Positions 36,130 through 47,100 of a DNA stretch of 64,000 bases are shown one piece after another (positions within the stretch are counted from its first letter, which is position 1; every line of letters starts with the position of its first letter). Origin of the DNA: Tannerella sp. Lineage in GTDB: Bacteria > Bacteroidota > Bacteroidia > Bacteroidales > Tannerellaceae. A program made the translations under genes and the position numbers. The notes under the pieces were generated by a model that saw only the letters and a list, made by a program, of their open reading frames with translations, was not told the origin of the DNA and made no database searches. The stretch is taken from positions 1 through 64,000 of the forward strand of contig JAITMM010000237.1 in assembly GCA_031277335.1 (NCBI GenBank). Reading direction: 5' to 3'.

Positions 36130-36240
36130 TGTGCAGAGTGTAGAGTTTAATTGATAATGGACAATTGACAATTGACAATGAAACTTGGAACAACTAAACG
36201 ATTAAACGATTAAACGATTAAACAATGATAATGATTATGG
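36130..36240. repeat. Modular intergenic repeat after terL
   Basis: Built from words such as GTGTAGAGTTTA, AATTGACAATTGAC and AACGATTAAACGATTAAACG, with no coding potential. The same words fill most gaps between plus-strand genes. Confidence 0.7.
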
Positions 36241-36252
36241 GTTTTATAATGT

Positions 36253-36307
36253 AATATTACGGGGCGTGTAATGATTGTTTGAGGCTTGAATATTATGCTT
36301 ACTTTTG
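36253..36307 (+). promoter_or_regulatory. Candidate late promoter before portal
   Basis: AATATTAC-N6-TGTAATGAT (36253-36275), whose core ATTAC-N7-GTAAT is an inverted repeat, followed by the -7 box TACTTTTG at 36300-36307. The spacing from the first base of the motif to the -7 box is 47. The same arrangement, with the same 47 spacing, occurs at 50357-50411 ahead of the scaffold and capsid genes. Confidence 0.65.
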
Positions 36308-36432
36308 CGGCGGAGAAATAATGCTGTTTTAGACTGGAAGGCAAAAGGCTTAGGCAAGAGGCAGAGGCTTAGACCGGGACAAAATTGTATTGATTCGTGA
36401 TTTTTAATTTTTAATTCGTAATTGATATTTAG

Positions 36433-38742
36433 ATGGATTTAGAAGTAAAGTTGCCACCGGAGCGGATTCCTTACCGGAAGAAGACTAAGGATTGACGCAG
36501 AAGACATATTGACTGGGCGTCGAATTATATTTGAGTTTATGACACGAAAGTGCGCAAGAGTTTGAAAAACAAACTTATCAACTATAATTTGATCGCCGGG
36601 CATCTTGATATGGCTGACTTGAAGATGATTCTTAATCCGGACAATCTGGAAGCGTCCTATATCCCCGATGATATTCAACATTATCCCATCATCAACGGCA
36701 AACTGAATCTGCTTGCCGGTGAGGAAATCAAACGGAGATTTGACTTTCGCGTTGTCATCACGAATCCGGATCAGGTGTCGGATATTGAGACGATACGCCG
36801 GGATAAATATGTGGGAGACCTTCAATCCATGATCGAACAGAACGCACAGTCGGAAGAAGAATTGCAAAATGAATTGCAGAAATTGGACAAGTATATCAAA
36901 TATGAATGGCAGGATATACGCGAAATACGCGGTAGTGCGGTACTGAATCACTATGCCAAGGAACTTGATTTTCCACTTCTCTTCAACAAGGGATACTATA
37001 ATGCCATGAGCGTCGGTGAAGAGTTATATCAATGTGATATTGAAGGCGGAGAACCTGTATTGAAAGTATTGAATCCGGCACAGGTTATCATTCTGAAAAA
37101 CGGCTATAACAGCAACTTTGAAAATGCAGACATGGTTATCATGTGGGATTACTGGTCGCTTGGTAAAATAGTTGATACTTACTATGATATATTAACCAAA
37201 GACGATATTGACTATCTGGAAAGTCTTCCTTTTACTTCAACAAGCGAGAATACGGATATTGAAGATCCGCGGCGACAATTTCTACCGATGTTCGATGACT
37301 GGGCTTTAGACAGGAATGTGATGAACAGCATGTATTTCGACAGCAAGATGTTCGGCTACGAAAGTATTCTGAATGCGGCTCCGACGGACATGTACGGGAA
37401 TATCAGGGTATTGAAACTGTACTGGAAATCGTTGCGTAAAATATTGAAAGTAAAGTCTTATCATCCGGATACTGGCGAAGAGGAATATAATTTCTATCCC
37501 GAAAACTATGTTGTAAACGAGGCACAAGGCGAAGAATATGACGTATTGTGAATCAACGAGGCATGGGAGGCTACCAAGATTGGTATGGACAGGTATGTGA
37601 ACATGCGCCCGCGGGTGGTACAGTATAACCGCCTGACAAATCCTTCGCGCTGTCATTTCGGCATTATCGGTTCGAGTTACAACATCAACAATTCCAAGCC
37701 TTTATCATTGGTTGATCTGGCTAAGCCGTACAACTATTTATATGACGTTATCCATGACCGGTTGAACCGGAATCTGGCTGCATCGTGGGGCGTTAAGGCT
37801 GCCATGGACTTTTCATTGATACCGGACAAGTGGGATATAGACAAGTGGCTTTATTTTACCAAGACTACGCCTTTCTATCCGAAGGATTCCTTCAAGGAAG
37901 GTAACAAGGGAGCGGCTACGGGCAAGTTGGCGGGTATGATGAACAGTTCGGCAACTACGCTGAATCTGGATCAGTCGGCCATTATCTCCCAGGATATTCA
38001 GTTATTAAACTTTATCAAGGCGGAGATGGGCGAGGTGATGGGTATAACGCCGCAGCGCGAAGGGGCTATCTCTTCGAGCGAGACGGTAGGAGGCGTGGAA
38101 CGCTCTGTTATACAGTCCAACTCGATTACGGAATGGCTTTTTACTTTACACGATAATATCAAGAAACGGGTGTGCGAGTGCTTCTTGGAAACGGCTAAGG
38201 TTGCCTTCCGGGGACGCTCGATTAAACTTCCGTATATCCTTCATTCGGGCTATCAGCAGATGCTTGAATTTGACGGAGACGAATTTGCGGAATGCGACTA
38301 CGGGCTTGTGGTGGATAATACGAATGACGTGCAGTCGTTCCTGCAAAAATTGGAAATGTACGCTCATGCGCTGATACAGAACAAACAGATTACAACGGGT
38401 ACGCTTGCGAAAATATGGAACAAGGCTTCCATCAATGATATTGTCAGGAGTATCGAGTATGACGAGCGCAAGACGGAAGAATCGAACTTGCAGTCCATGC
38501 GAATGCAGCAGGAACAGTTTAAGGCTGAACTGGAACGCAAGGCTGTCATGGATGAACGGTTGATGCAACTGGAAGAGTTGAAGTTACAGGATAACAGGGA
38601 GGCTAATATCCGGGACAACGAGACGAGAAAGGAAATTGCGGACAAACAGGTGGAACTGAAACGGGACTTGCAGGCTTTGATTGAATCGGACAAGACGGAC
38701 TTTGAGGTGGATCAGTTGATTCGGCAGAGGCTGAAACTTTAA
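36433..38742 (+). CDS. Portal protein (TGA=Trp)
   Basis: 769 residues. It follows terL and has the size and layout of crAss-like portal proteins: N-terminal part with YNLIAGHLDMADL, the wing and stem core, the SSSETVGGVERSVIQS motif near residue 555, and a long C-terminal helix (EQFKAELERKAVMDERLMQL). TGA codons at 36493, 36532 and 37549 read as Trp (TKD-W-RRRH, NYI-W-VYDT, DVL-W-INEAWEATK). The portal is the dodecameric ring through which DNA enters and leaves the capsid. Confidence 0.85.
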
Positions 38743-38925
38743 GAATTGACAATTGATAATTAGGCGAAGAAAGAGGCGGAGGCTTAGGCAAAGTGTGTAG
38801 AGTTTAGAGTGTAATTGATAATTGATAATTGACAATGGACAATGAAACTTGAACATTGAACATTGAACTTTAAACTTTTAACAACTAAACGAATAAACGG
38901 TTAAACAATTTAAAATAATATAGCG
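38743..38925. repeat. Modular intergenic repeat, representative copy
   Basis: 183 bases made of the words AATTGACAATTGATAATT, AGGCGAAGAAAGAGGCGGAG, GTGTAGAGTTTAGAGTG, TTGAACATTGAACATTGAAC and AACTAAACGAATAAACGG, ending next to the following start. Similar gaps lie at 26358-26480, 29226-29346, 29791-29894, 42415-42535, 43424-43540, 51787-51983, 55821-55973, 56742-56880, 58860-58998 and 61594-61720. Confidence 0.75.
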
Positions 38926-39468
38926 ATGACAAAACAGATAGTTTATAGACAGGCTAATGAGCCGGAATATCACGATGGGCTTTGACTGGATACTTCCAGG
39001 AAGCCTCATCTTTTGAAGGAGTGGGGGCTTAATGGATGGGAAGTGATTGCAGGCGGCGGTGGGGGTGGAGGTACTGTGAATGACAGTACGATTACGTTGA
39101 AACAGCATGATGGAACTGTTATTGATGATTTTACCGTAAATCAGGATAATAATAAAGATATTCTTTTACCTGATTATTTGTTTATACTTGAAGATCCAAC
39201 AAATTTCGGTAAATATCTTGCTATTGACGGGAATGGTAAAGTGGTACTTGTTCCTGCTCCGGAAATTCCTGCCCTTATCAGGGATATTGTTGTAACATCG
39301 GCAACGACTGCCACGATTACGACTACGAAGAATATTTCAACTATTCAATATCATAGAATTGATGTGGATACACATTCGACGGCTTCCATAACAGGCAGCA
39401 ATCCCTATACCGTTGAGGTTAGCGGGGTAGATTTGACGGTAGATAATGTTGTATTTTTAATTGATTAG
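38926..39468 (+). CDS. Unknown structural-type protein (TGA=Trp)
   Basis: 180 residues with TGA at 38983 (HDGL-W-LDTSRKP). A glycine run (AGGGGGGG, residues about 41-48) is followed by Thr/Val-rich beta structure with a likely repeat of short strands. This is compatible with a tail or decoration protein, but no family is recognised. Confidence 0.6.
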
Positions 39469-39470
39469 TT

Positions 39471-40205
39471 ATGGCTGTTATGAATTACGGGAAATGTATG
39501 GTAACAGGTACAAATTCAGAACTTCTCTTGTATTACGAGATTGATTCTTCGTCAATTACTGAAAAAATAACGAATAAAACAACACTAATTCCATCAACTG
39601 GAATAGAAAAATTAGATGCGCCTTATGCCTCGGGTATTGGTATTAGAAATTCAAATATATCTTTTTATTATCTTGATGTAAATGAGAGAAACCAAATAAA
39701 TTATCTGAAAAATTCAGATAAATGGAGTCATGGTGCTTGGATAAATTTGTCTAAACTGGGAGTTGATTCCTATTATCGTAATATTTTTATGATGTTTAGA
39801 GCAACGGCAGATATACAAATCCTTAGTATAAGACAAGATGATCCTGTAAATCCAATAATTTTTTCAACTTTTGCTGTAAAAGAACAGGTCTTAGGTAATG
39901 TAAATGTTAAAGTAGATTCAATAAATGTTTGAAATCATGTTTTATTCATAAGAAATGGGACAGAATTAAAAGGATACGTTAATGGTGTTTTACAGTCCAC
40001 AATGAGTTGTGCTATGAATAAATTTACAACGATAGATTTTGCCAACCAACGTTTGTTTGGTGATGGATATACTGGTTCAAGATATGCCAATGCTGGATAT
40101 ATGGCTCAATATTTTTTGGCAAGAGGCGTTTTGACTGATAATCAGATAAAATCCATTTACAATTCCGGAGCCGGGAATCCTGATTTGCGTACAATAATTC
40201 ATTAA
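39471..40205 (+). CDS. LamG/concanavalin-like protein (TGA=Trp)
   Basis: 244 residues with a LamG-type lectin domain: ASGIGIRNSNISFYYLD, then WSHGAWINLSKLG and, decisive, INV-W-NHVLFIRNGTELKGYVNG, where the TGA at 39930 gives the conserved Trp of the motif W-x-H-V. A C-terminal part ends ARGVLTDNQIKSIYNSG. Such domains bind glycans, so this is probably a virion carbohydrate-binding or tail protein. It starts 2 bases after the previous gene. Confidence 0.75.
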
Positions 40206-40211
40206 AATATT

Positions 40212-40685
40212 ATGAAAAAGTTTTTTATGTTTATCTGGCAGTTGCCGCAGTGATTTGTAGGGTTGATTCTTGTTTTTTACTATCAGTTGATTACCAGGAT
40301 TTATGCCTATGGAGCAGTGGATTATAAGGGTAACAAAGTTTTGTATTATCTTGTTTCGCGGGGAGACTTGGAACATATAGATTCGGTGTCTTACGGAATC
40401 GGGGGTATCTTTATTTTTACGCATCCGCAGCATTACGAGACATTGTATGAGCCTGAAATTGTAGCGAAGATTCTGGAAGAGTATGCGGTAACGGAATGGT
40501 CTGCCAATATCGGTCTGTTTTATGTGCCTTTTATTTCGATTCCGATGCATCTGTCCAAGTTTCTGAAAATGTTCGAGAGTACGGTTTTCAACGAATCCAT
40601 TATGCGACGCAAGGAGGAACTGAAAAAGGAGTATGCCTTGAAAAACTTGACTATTAGGAGATTACTAAACTTTAATTCGTTTTAG
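40212..40685 (+). CDS. Membrane protein of the WQLPQ family (TGA=Trp)
   Basis: 157 residues. The N-terminus FMFIWQLPQ-W-FVGLILVFYY includes the TGA at 40251. A related N-terminus (LYLWQLPQILLGEIV) begins the protein at 43541, which has an HExxH motif, whereas this one has no complete HExxH. Hydrophobic segments at both ends suggest a membrane-bound protein. Function unknown. Confidence 0.65.
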
Positions 40686-40688
40686 AAT

Positions 40689-41006
40689 ATGAAATTGAGT
40701 TGGCATGACATATATGGCTTTGTTGTAATGTTTATTCTGGGCGGTTTGGGGGCGTTGGTACGGTATATGAACCGGTATCGGGTTATCAAGTCGTGATGGC
40801 ATTTTACGGGCGAGATTATGACTGGTTGCTTTGTCTCGTGGATTTGCGGTATCATAACACAGGAATATACGGAGTTTACGGATAAGATGGTCTTTGCACT
40901 TTGCGGTATCTATGGCTTTGCGGGTATTACGCTGTTCAATTTGATTATTGATGTGATTCGGCTTCGGCTGATGAAGGGAGAGGGGGAAGGCAAAGGTAAA
41001 GGCTAA
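40689..41006 (+). CDS. Holin, LydA-like (TGA=Trp)
   Basis: 105 residues with three hydrophobic helices. The pattern GGLGALVRYMNRYRVIKS-W-WHFTGEI followed by FVSWICGIITQE and ALCGIYGFAGITLF fits LydA-type phage holins. TGA at 40794 is read as Trp. The last residues (KGEGEGKGKG) come from the modular word GGCAAAGGTAAAGGC running into the gene. It directly precedes the endolysin gene, as in a lysis cassette. Confidence 0.65.
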
Positions 41007-41074
41007 GGCTAAGGCTAAGGCTAAGATAAGACGAGAGGTTAAGGATTAAAGAATAAAAAAGAAAGGAGATTTAT

Positions 41075-41437
41075 ATGATAACGGCAAATTTTTTTAAAGA
41101 AAGTGAGTTTCAGCGGTGTGTACCTGCATGTTCTTTACAGGACATGGATCAGGAGTTGATGAATAGGCTGGACTTACTTCGGGAGAAGGCGGGGATTCCG
41201 CTTGTTCTCAATAGCGCTTACCGTTCTGTGGCGCATGAGAAGAAAATGGGACGGGCAGGAACGAGCGCCCATACGTTGCGCGTGGCTGTGGATATTCGTT
41301 GCGGTACGGATGCTAATCGCTTTAAGATTGTCAAGGCGGCTATCGAGTTAGGATTTGCGCGGATAGGAATTGCAAAAACGTATTTGCACCTGGATATCTC
41401 TACACGCCATACACAGGAAGTTGTTTGGCTTTATTAG
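41075..41437 (+). CDS. M15-type peptidase, endolysin
   Basis: 120 residues. The zinc ligands are in GTSAHTLRVAVDI (HxxxxxxxD) and the C-terminal HLDIS. The core LVLNSAYRSVAHEKKMG has the family's Arg and is characteristic of D-Ala-D-Ala carboxypeptidase-like phage endolysins. It cleaves the peptide bridges of peptidoglycan to release progeny. A good Shine-Dalgarno sequence, AAAGGAG, precedes the ATG, unusual in this window. Confidence 0.85.
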   Translation: MITANFFKESEFQRCVPACSLQDMDQELMNRLDLLREKAGIPLVLNSAYRSVAHEKKMGRAGTSAHTLRVAVDIRCGTDANRFKIVKAAIELGFARIGIAKTYLHLDISTRHTQEVVWLY

Positions 41438-41682
41438 AAGTGGAGGATTAGGCGAAAGGCAAAGGCAAGAGGCAATAGATTTCTAATTTTTACAGAATTA
41501 ACATAATTTACATATTTTGGGGATTTTGGTTTACAGATTTGGAAAGATAAGACAATTACGAATTAGGAAACAGGCAAAGGCTAAGACGATATGTGTAGAG
41601 TTTAGAGTATAATTGACAATTGACAATGAAACTTGTAACGATTAAACGATTTAACAGTTAAACGATTAAACAATTATAGAGT
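41438..41682. repeat. Modular intergenic repeat, longest copy
   Basis: 245 bases. GGCGAAAGGCAAAGGC, AATTACGAATTAGGAAAC, GTGTAGAGTTTAGAG, AATTGACAATTGACAAT and AACGATTAAACGATTTAAC occur in order. A non-repeat AT-rich segment with TTTACA repeated lies at about 41480-41535 and could hold a promoter. Confidence 0.6.
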
Positions 41683-42414
41683 ATGGATTTGAAGGAATTT
41701 TCGGAAGGGTTTGATTCTTTGCTTGACAGTTACAAGTTGAAGAATACGTTTGGGGAGGATGAGAATCTTTTTACGCTCAAACTGGATGAGTATGAGAAAT
41801 CTCTCTTTCTTACACAGACACAGGAAGAATTGGTTTATGCCTTTTATACGGGCAAGAATCCGTTGAATGAATCTTATGAGCGGACGGAAGAGATGCGGCG
41901 CTATCTGGCATCGTTGAACAGGACTATTATTGTCAGCGGTAAGGATTTGGTTGCTACCAGCAAGGGGGCTGCTCCTTCTTCCGTTATTGCCAATATCAAG
42001 GACGACAATATAAAACGTCTGATGTTTATTACGCTGGAACAGTGTCAGTTGGATGATCCAGAGGATGAGTGTACCGACGGTACGTGGGTGGATGTTATTC
42101 CGGTTAAGCGGGATATTTATCCGAACTATCGCAGAAATCCTTTCCGTACTGTGAGGGTGTTCCGTATTGACGAGGCTTTTGACCGCGTCGAACTGATTTA
42201 TAAAAAGCCGATTAAGGCTTATAAGGTTTCGTTTCTGTCGCGTCCCACGCCTATCATACTGGAAGATTTGGATTATGTGAGCATTGACAGTTACTATAAG
42301 GCTATGGAGTGTATGTTGCCCAAGATTTTGCATAACAAGATTTTGGAGGCTGCGGTTGCCAAGGCTTATGCTTATCTGGGAACGAGGAGTACGCAGGGGA
42401 CTAAAGAGGAATAG
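41683..42414 (+). CDS. Ring/tail-connector type protein 1
   Basis: 243 residues. It shares SYxKSLFLTQTQEELVY with SYEKSFFLTKAQEEIVK of the 55974 protein, and the phrase RPTPIILEDL with RLKPIILEDL. The pair therefore are paralogues of the type that form portal-proximal rings in crAss-like phages. No in-frame TGA in this copy. The role is inferred from the family. Confidence 0.65.
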   Translation: MDLKEFSEGFDSLLDSYKLKNTFGEDENLFTLKLDEYEKSLFLTQTQEELVYAFYTGKNPLNESYERTEEMRRYLASLNRTIIVSGKDLVATSKGAAPSSVIANIKDDNIKRLMFITLEQCQLDDPEDECTDGTWVDVIPVKRDIYPNYRRNPFRTVRVFRIDEAFDRVELIYKKPIKAYKVSFLSRPTPIILEDLDYVSIDSYYKAMECMLPKILHNKILEAAVAKAYAYLGTRSTQGTKEE

Positions 42415-42535
42415 ATGAAGGCAAAGGCTTAGGCAAAGTGTTTAGTGTGTAGAGTATAATTGATAATGAATTTGAAGAACTAAACGGTTAGACAATTGAA
42501 TTTTGAATTGATAATTATTTTAAAAATTTAGATAT

Positions 42536-43423
42536 ATGAAAAAAATTTTTGTTTTAGTGAGTTTGTTTATTGTCTTGATGTTTGCTTCGGGACAGAATAT
42601 TACGCAGTTTACCATGAATGGAACTGCACCTGCAACTACGGTACGGGAAGGAGATACCGTGGAAATTATTACCGGGATTAATCCGGGATTGCTGTTGTTT
42701 GATAGCGTGTACTACCTGATTGATGAACATTTAACCGACACGCCGGATACGCTGCTTGTGATGACGGGAGATACGGGTTATCTTGTTGCGGATTACGGGG
42801 TTTATGATTCTCTGTTTATCGTGGCTGTTGCACGGGATACTTCGCTGCTTTTAGACCCGGAAGTGTATGTTCGGAATTTTGTGCCGCGTGAATTGACTGT
42901 CTATCCAAAAATCAAAATAACGGAATTTTATACCGGGTGAGCGCCACAGGGTCATTTGTGGGATACGGATACGGTTACTTTTATTGGAAACGAAGTTGTC
43001 CTGCATGTGGAGACAAATGAATCGGAGATTGTGCCCTACGGAACAGTTAATTATATATGGTACAGATTGCCTAAACTGTTTGGGGATTTGCCGGTATCGT
43101 ACTCATCTTTCATTGCGGAAGATTTTTCAGGATGGAACGGCGTGGATGTGGACTATGAAGTAACAGTTACGGATGGAATAGATACTGTCCGGCGTGTCTT
43201 TACTGTATCGCATACGGCGTTGTATAATGGTCATTATGTTGTTGGTAATAACTATGTTGCAGATGGTTCCGTTATCGGGGCTGTTGGCGGTATCCGGGTT
43301 AATGCGGACAATGTTGCTCTTTACAGTATAAATGGACAGTATCTGGGCATTTTCAAACGGGGATGGCATTCGCTTGGACGCGGGATTTATGTTTCTGCTT
43401 TTGGAAAAGTGGTAGTTCTTTAG
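42536..43423 (+). CDS. Secreted beta protein with T9SS-like C-terminus (TGA=Trp)
   Basis: 295 residues. A Sec signal peptide (MKKIFVLVSLFIVLMFASGQ) is followed by Ig-like beta structure with repeated -TGD-, -VTV- elements. The end, VALYSINGQYLGIFKRG then LGRGIYVSAFGKVVVL, resembles the type A sorting domain of the type IX secretion system (T9SS) of Bacteroidetes. TGA at 42938 is Trp (YTG-W-APQGHLWD). A phage protein with such a signal would be exported to the host cell surface. Function unknown. Confidence 0.65.
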
Positions 43424-43540
43424 TGTGTAGTGTTTAGAGTGTAGAGTTTAATGAATAATTGACAATTGACAATGAACATCTAAACGATAAAACAACTAAA
43501 CGACTAAACATTTACAAATTAAACGATTAAACATTTTATT

Positions 43541-44011
43541 ATGAAGTGGATTATTAAGTTTTTACTTTATTTGTGGCAACTGCCACAGATTTTATTGGGT
43601 GAGATTGTATGGTTTTTCTGTTTGTGGAAAAACCGTATTGTAGATTTGAAAGTTAAAAGTAAGGAATATCCATCTGTGGATGCTTCTGTTCACGTCTATA
43701 ATCTACGAAACAGTAACAATATTACTGGCTTCTCGATGGGACGGAGGATATTTCTATTCTATAATGAGGTACTCGCACGGGAAAAATGAAAGACGGAATA
43801 CAAGGCAATGCAGCGGAGATATATTACGCATGAATATGGTCATAGTATTCAGTCCTGTTATCTTGGTTTTTTCTATTTTATTGTCATAGGACTTCCTTCC
43901 CTGTTCTTTACGGGATTTAATAGCGCACAGGCTAAACGGATGTATATGGAACGATGGGCTGAAAGATTGATTCGGGATGTGGTATTGGAAGACGTTGAGG
44001 AACCGCCTTAA
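43541..44011 (+). CDS. Membrane metallopeptidase-like protein (TGA=Trp)
   Basis: 156 residues: LYLWQLPQILLGEIVWFFC at the N-terminus, then after TGA 43787 (REK-W-KTEYKAM) the motif YITHEYGHSIQS, an HExxH zinc motif, and a C-terminal hydrophobic helix (LGFFYFIVIGLPSLFF). The paralogue at 40212 lacks the HExxH. A membrane-bound zinc protease is plausible. A copy of the palindromic repeat follows immediately after the stop. Confidence 0.65.
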
Positions 44012-44052
44012 CACCTCTCCACCTACCCCTCTCCACAGGAGAGGGGAGTAAG
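44010..44052 (+). repeat. C/G-rich palindromic repeat, intergenic copy
   Basis: CACCTCTCCACCTACCCCTC then CACAGGAGAGGGGAG. It begins at the stop of the metallopeptidase gene. Confidence 0.8.
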
Positions 44053-44115
44053 AGAAAGTTTATGGGATTTACAGGTTGGTAGTAAATGGATTAAGAAATT
44101 TAGAGAGTTTAAGGT

Positions 44116-47100
44116 ATGAGTTTAGCGAGTGGAAAGTGTCCGAATAAATCTTCCAAGGAATGGAAGGATTTGATTGGGAAGCATGGCGAAAAGGTAACGT
44201 GATTGCTTTATGTTTCCAATGGTTTTGATATTCCAAGTATGGAAGAGGCAGAGCGTATGTTGGAACGGGTGAGGGAAAGTAGTTCTCTGCCCGGTCGGGA
44301 ATCGTCGTTTTCGGAAGAGAGGGAGGCGGAGTTTATGCGGCGTTTGGGCATTGCAGAGACTGAACTTTCAAAATACGGGGAACAGTATAATAACGCTAAA
44401 ACGCTTGATGAGAAGCAGGAGGTTGCCAGAAGGATAGATGAAGTTCTTGGCTTTTTGACGGGTGAGATGCCTTTTGGAATGACAAAGGAAAGTATTATGG
44501 CTTCGCCTTATTATGAAGAAGGAAATGAAGATTCAAAGGGTTTTTATGATCCGAAAGACAAATCTATGACTTTGAATATCGAAGAGAATGAAGGTTATAA
44601 AGACTATTTGAACTCCTGATTGCATGAAATGACGCATTTTACATTTGACAATAGCGTTGTCAAGTTAAAACGTAAAATGTTTTACAATCTGCTTTCTGAA
44701 AAAACAAAAGTTAAAATGAAACAACTATTGGAAGAAATGGGGCATAAAAATCTAAGTTCTGAAATGGTTGTAGAAGAGTATTTTGCGCATACATTTGGAG
44801 AAAGTATGGAAATAAAATCTTTATCAGAAATATTTAATGAAAATAATTTCTTATCTTTGCTGGAAGAAAACATGCCAAATGAAATTAAAGATACATTTAG
44901 ACAAATTATAAAAACGATAAAAAATGGAAATGGTAAAAAGATGTACTTGGATAAACGGGAAACAACGTTTAGAAGCAGTACCACGCAAAATGATAATTAT
45001 CCGCAACGAATTGTGGAAGAAGATGGAGAAGGAATTGGAACGTCCGTTAACAGAGGCGGAAATAGACGATTTGGAGAAACAGGCATGGGAACTGTACCCG
45101 AAACAGTATCCGGAGGATTACAAGGAATATCAAGAGGGAAAGAGAAATTCCAAACCGGAAGTTCCCTGGAGAGAACAGTTGGCGGCTATTTTCAACGAGG
45201 ATTAGAAGAAGAAGGTTTAGATCCCGACGATACTTTTTCGGATGATAATACGGTCATGGATGAGGCTGATTATCTGGAATTGGAACGGGAGTTTAAAGAA
45301 ATATTTGACCTCTCCCCCTACCCCTCTCCACAAGAGAGGGGAGCAGTATCGGGTGAAAGTAGTTTTTATTATAATGTAGCAGCGCCTCAAAGACCTATTC
45401 GGAATGATTTTGAAAATGAACTTGATTATCAAGAGGCTACAATTATTTACAATCGAAATCGTGAGATACAGAGAGAGATTGAACGATTGGATAGGGAAAC
45501 AGGATTTGAAAGTGTATTCTATGAGACAATAGAGGACTACATAAAACAGAATAAAGATTATATTCATGTTCAAGAAAACAGCATAACAAATATTGCAGGG
45601 GCTTTTAATAGAAGAACTAAAAAAATAGAATTTATATTGCCAAATTTATATGATGATTATTTATCTAATCGAATAGAAGAAGTTTATATGCATGAATTTG
45701 TTCATGCAGAATTATATTCAAGTCTATATATTGATTTGGTTGATCGTCTTAATAAAATGATTGAGGATTCTCCAATAGATATTCAAGTAAAATTTGGAGA
45801 TTATCTTTCGGAAAAAGGATATAAAGTATTTACTACTTATATGATTGTCGATGAAATGTTAGCATTTTCAATATCCGAAACAGCATGAAGAAATGGAAAT
45901 TCATTGCAGGATTTAATACAAGGTAAAATAAATCCTTTATCTTTGCACTCAAAATTAATAGAAGAATTTAAAGGATTAGAAAATCTTATAGAATTATTTT
46001 TAAAATCAATAAAAAATGGAAACAGTAGGTATTTGGGTTTCATACAAAGAGGGAGATCATTATTATATGAGAATCCCAAAGAAGGAAATGGAGATAGGAA
46101 CAGAGTTGCAACGAGAACACAGACCTCAGACGGATGAGGAACTCAATATGATTATGCAAAAAGCACAGGAAATTTACAAGGAACGTTATCCGGAAGAAGC
46201 AATACCTTATTATGAAGAGAGGGAGCGGAGGAACAAACTTCTATCGAGGATGAGCAATCGTCAATAGAAAATGGAAACAGTAAATACAACAGTCAGCTTT
46301 ATGAACGGAGAACGTTATTGGATAACTCTTCCGAAGAAACAGGACGAAATAACCCGGCGCCTTATGGGTGAAAAATTGCCGGAAACAGACGAAGCGCTCA
46401 GTTCAATAATGAAGGAGGAACTGAGGTTTTACAAGGAACAGTATCCGGAAGAAGCGTCAAGTTTTTACAAGAATCGGGCATAGATACAAATAATAAAATG
46501 GAAAAGGTTTTGAACTCCCCGACCAACAGCAGAAATCCCGCTGACGTGGCTTTCGGCTTACCTGAAAATCAGGCGCAACAGGAAAATTCAAAACCTAAAA
46601 ATGAATCCAATTCAGACATCAAAAGTACAAATAATTTCTCGAATGAGGAAGTAAAAGCCACAAGAAAACTTCGGGATAGCATTATTGGTATCTTGAAGGA
46701 ATTGGGTGTGGGCGTTGGTACATTGGAACGTTTTGAGGAGTTTATCGGGGGTGCTGCCATCACGGGTTTATTCGATCCGGATGCTACCAAGCGCACGGCT
46801 AACGGTCTATTGGAACTGATTCGCGTTGCACAGGGAGAAGCCGGTGAACAGGCGTTGCCGGAAGAATTTGCGCATCTGTTAGACATGATTCTTTCGGACA
46901 AGTCGAATCCGCTCTACAATCGCCTGACCAATCTGATTAACGGAAGTCCCGAACTGGTTGAACAGATATTGAATGAAGAAGAGGGCGGCTTTGAACGGTA
47001 TAACAATCTGTATGGCGGCGATACTATCCGTTTGGCAGCCGAAGCGCGTACCAAACTGATTGCACGTCATCTTGTCAATAATCAGTCCATCAGCAAGGCT

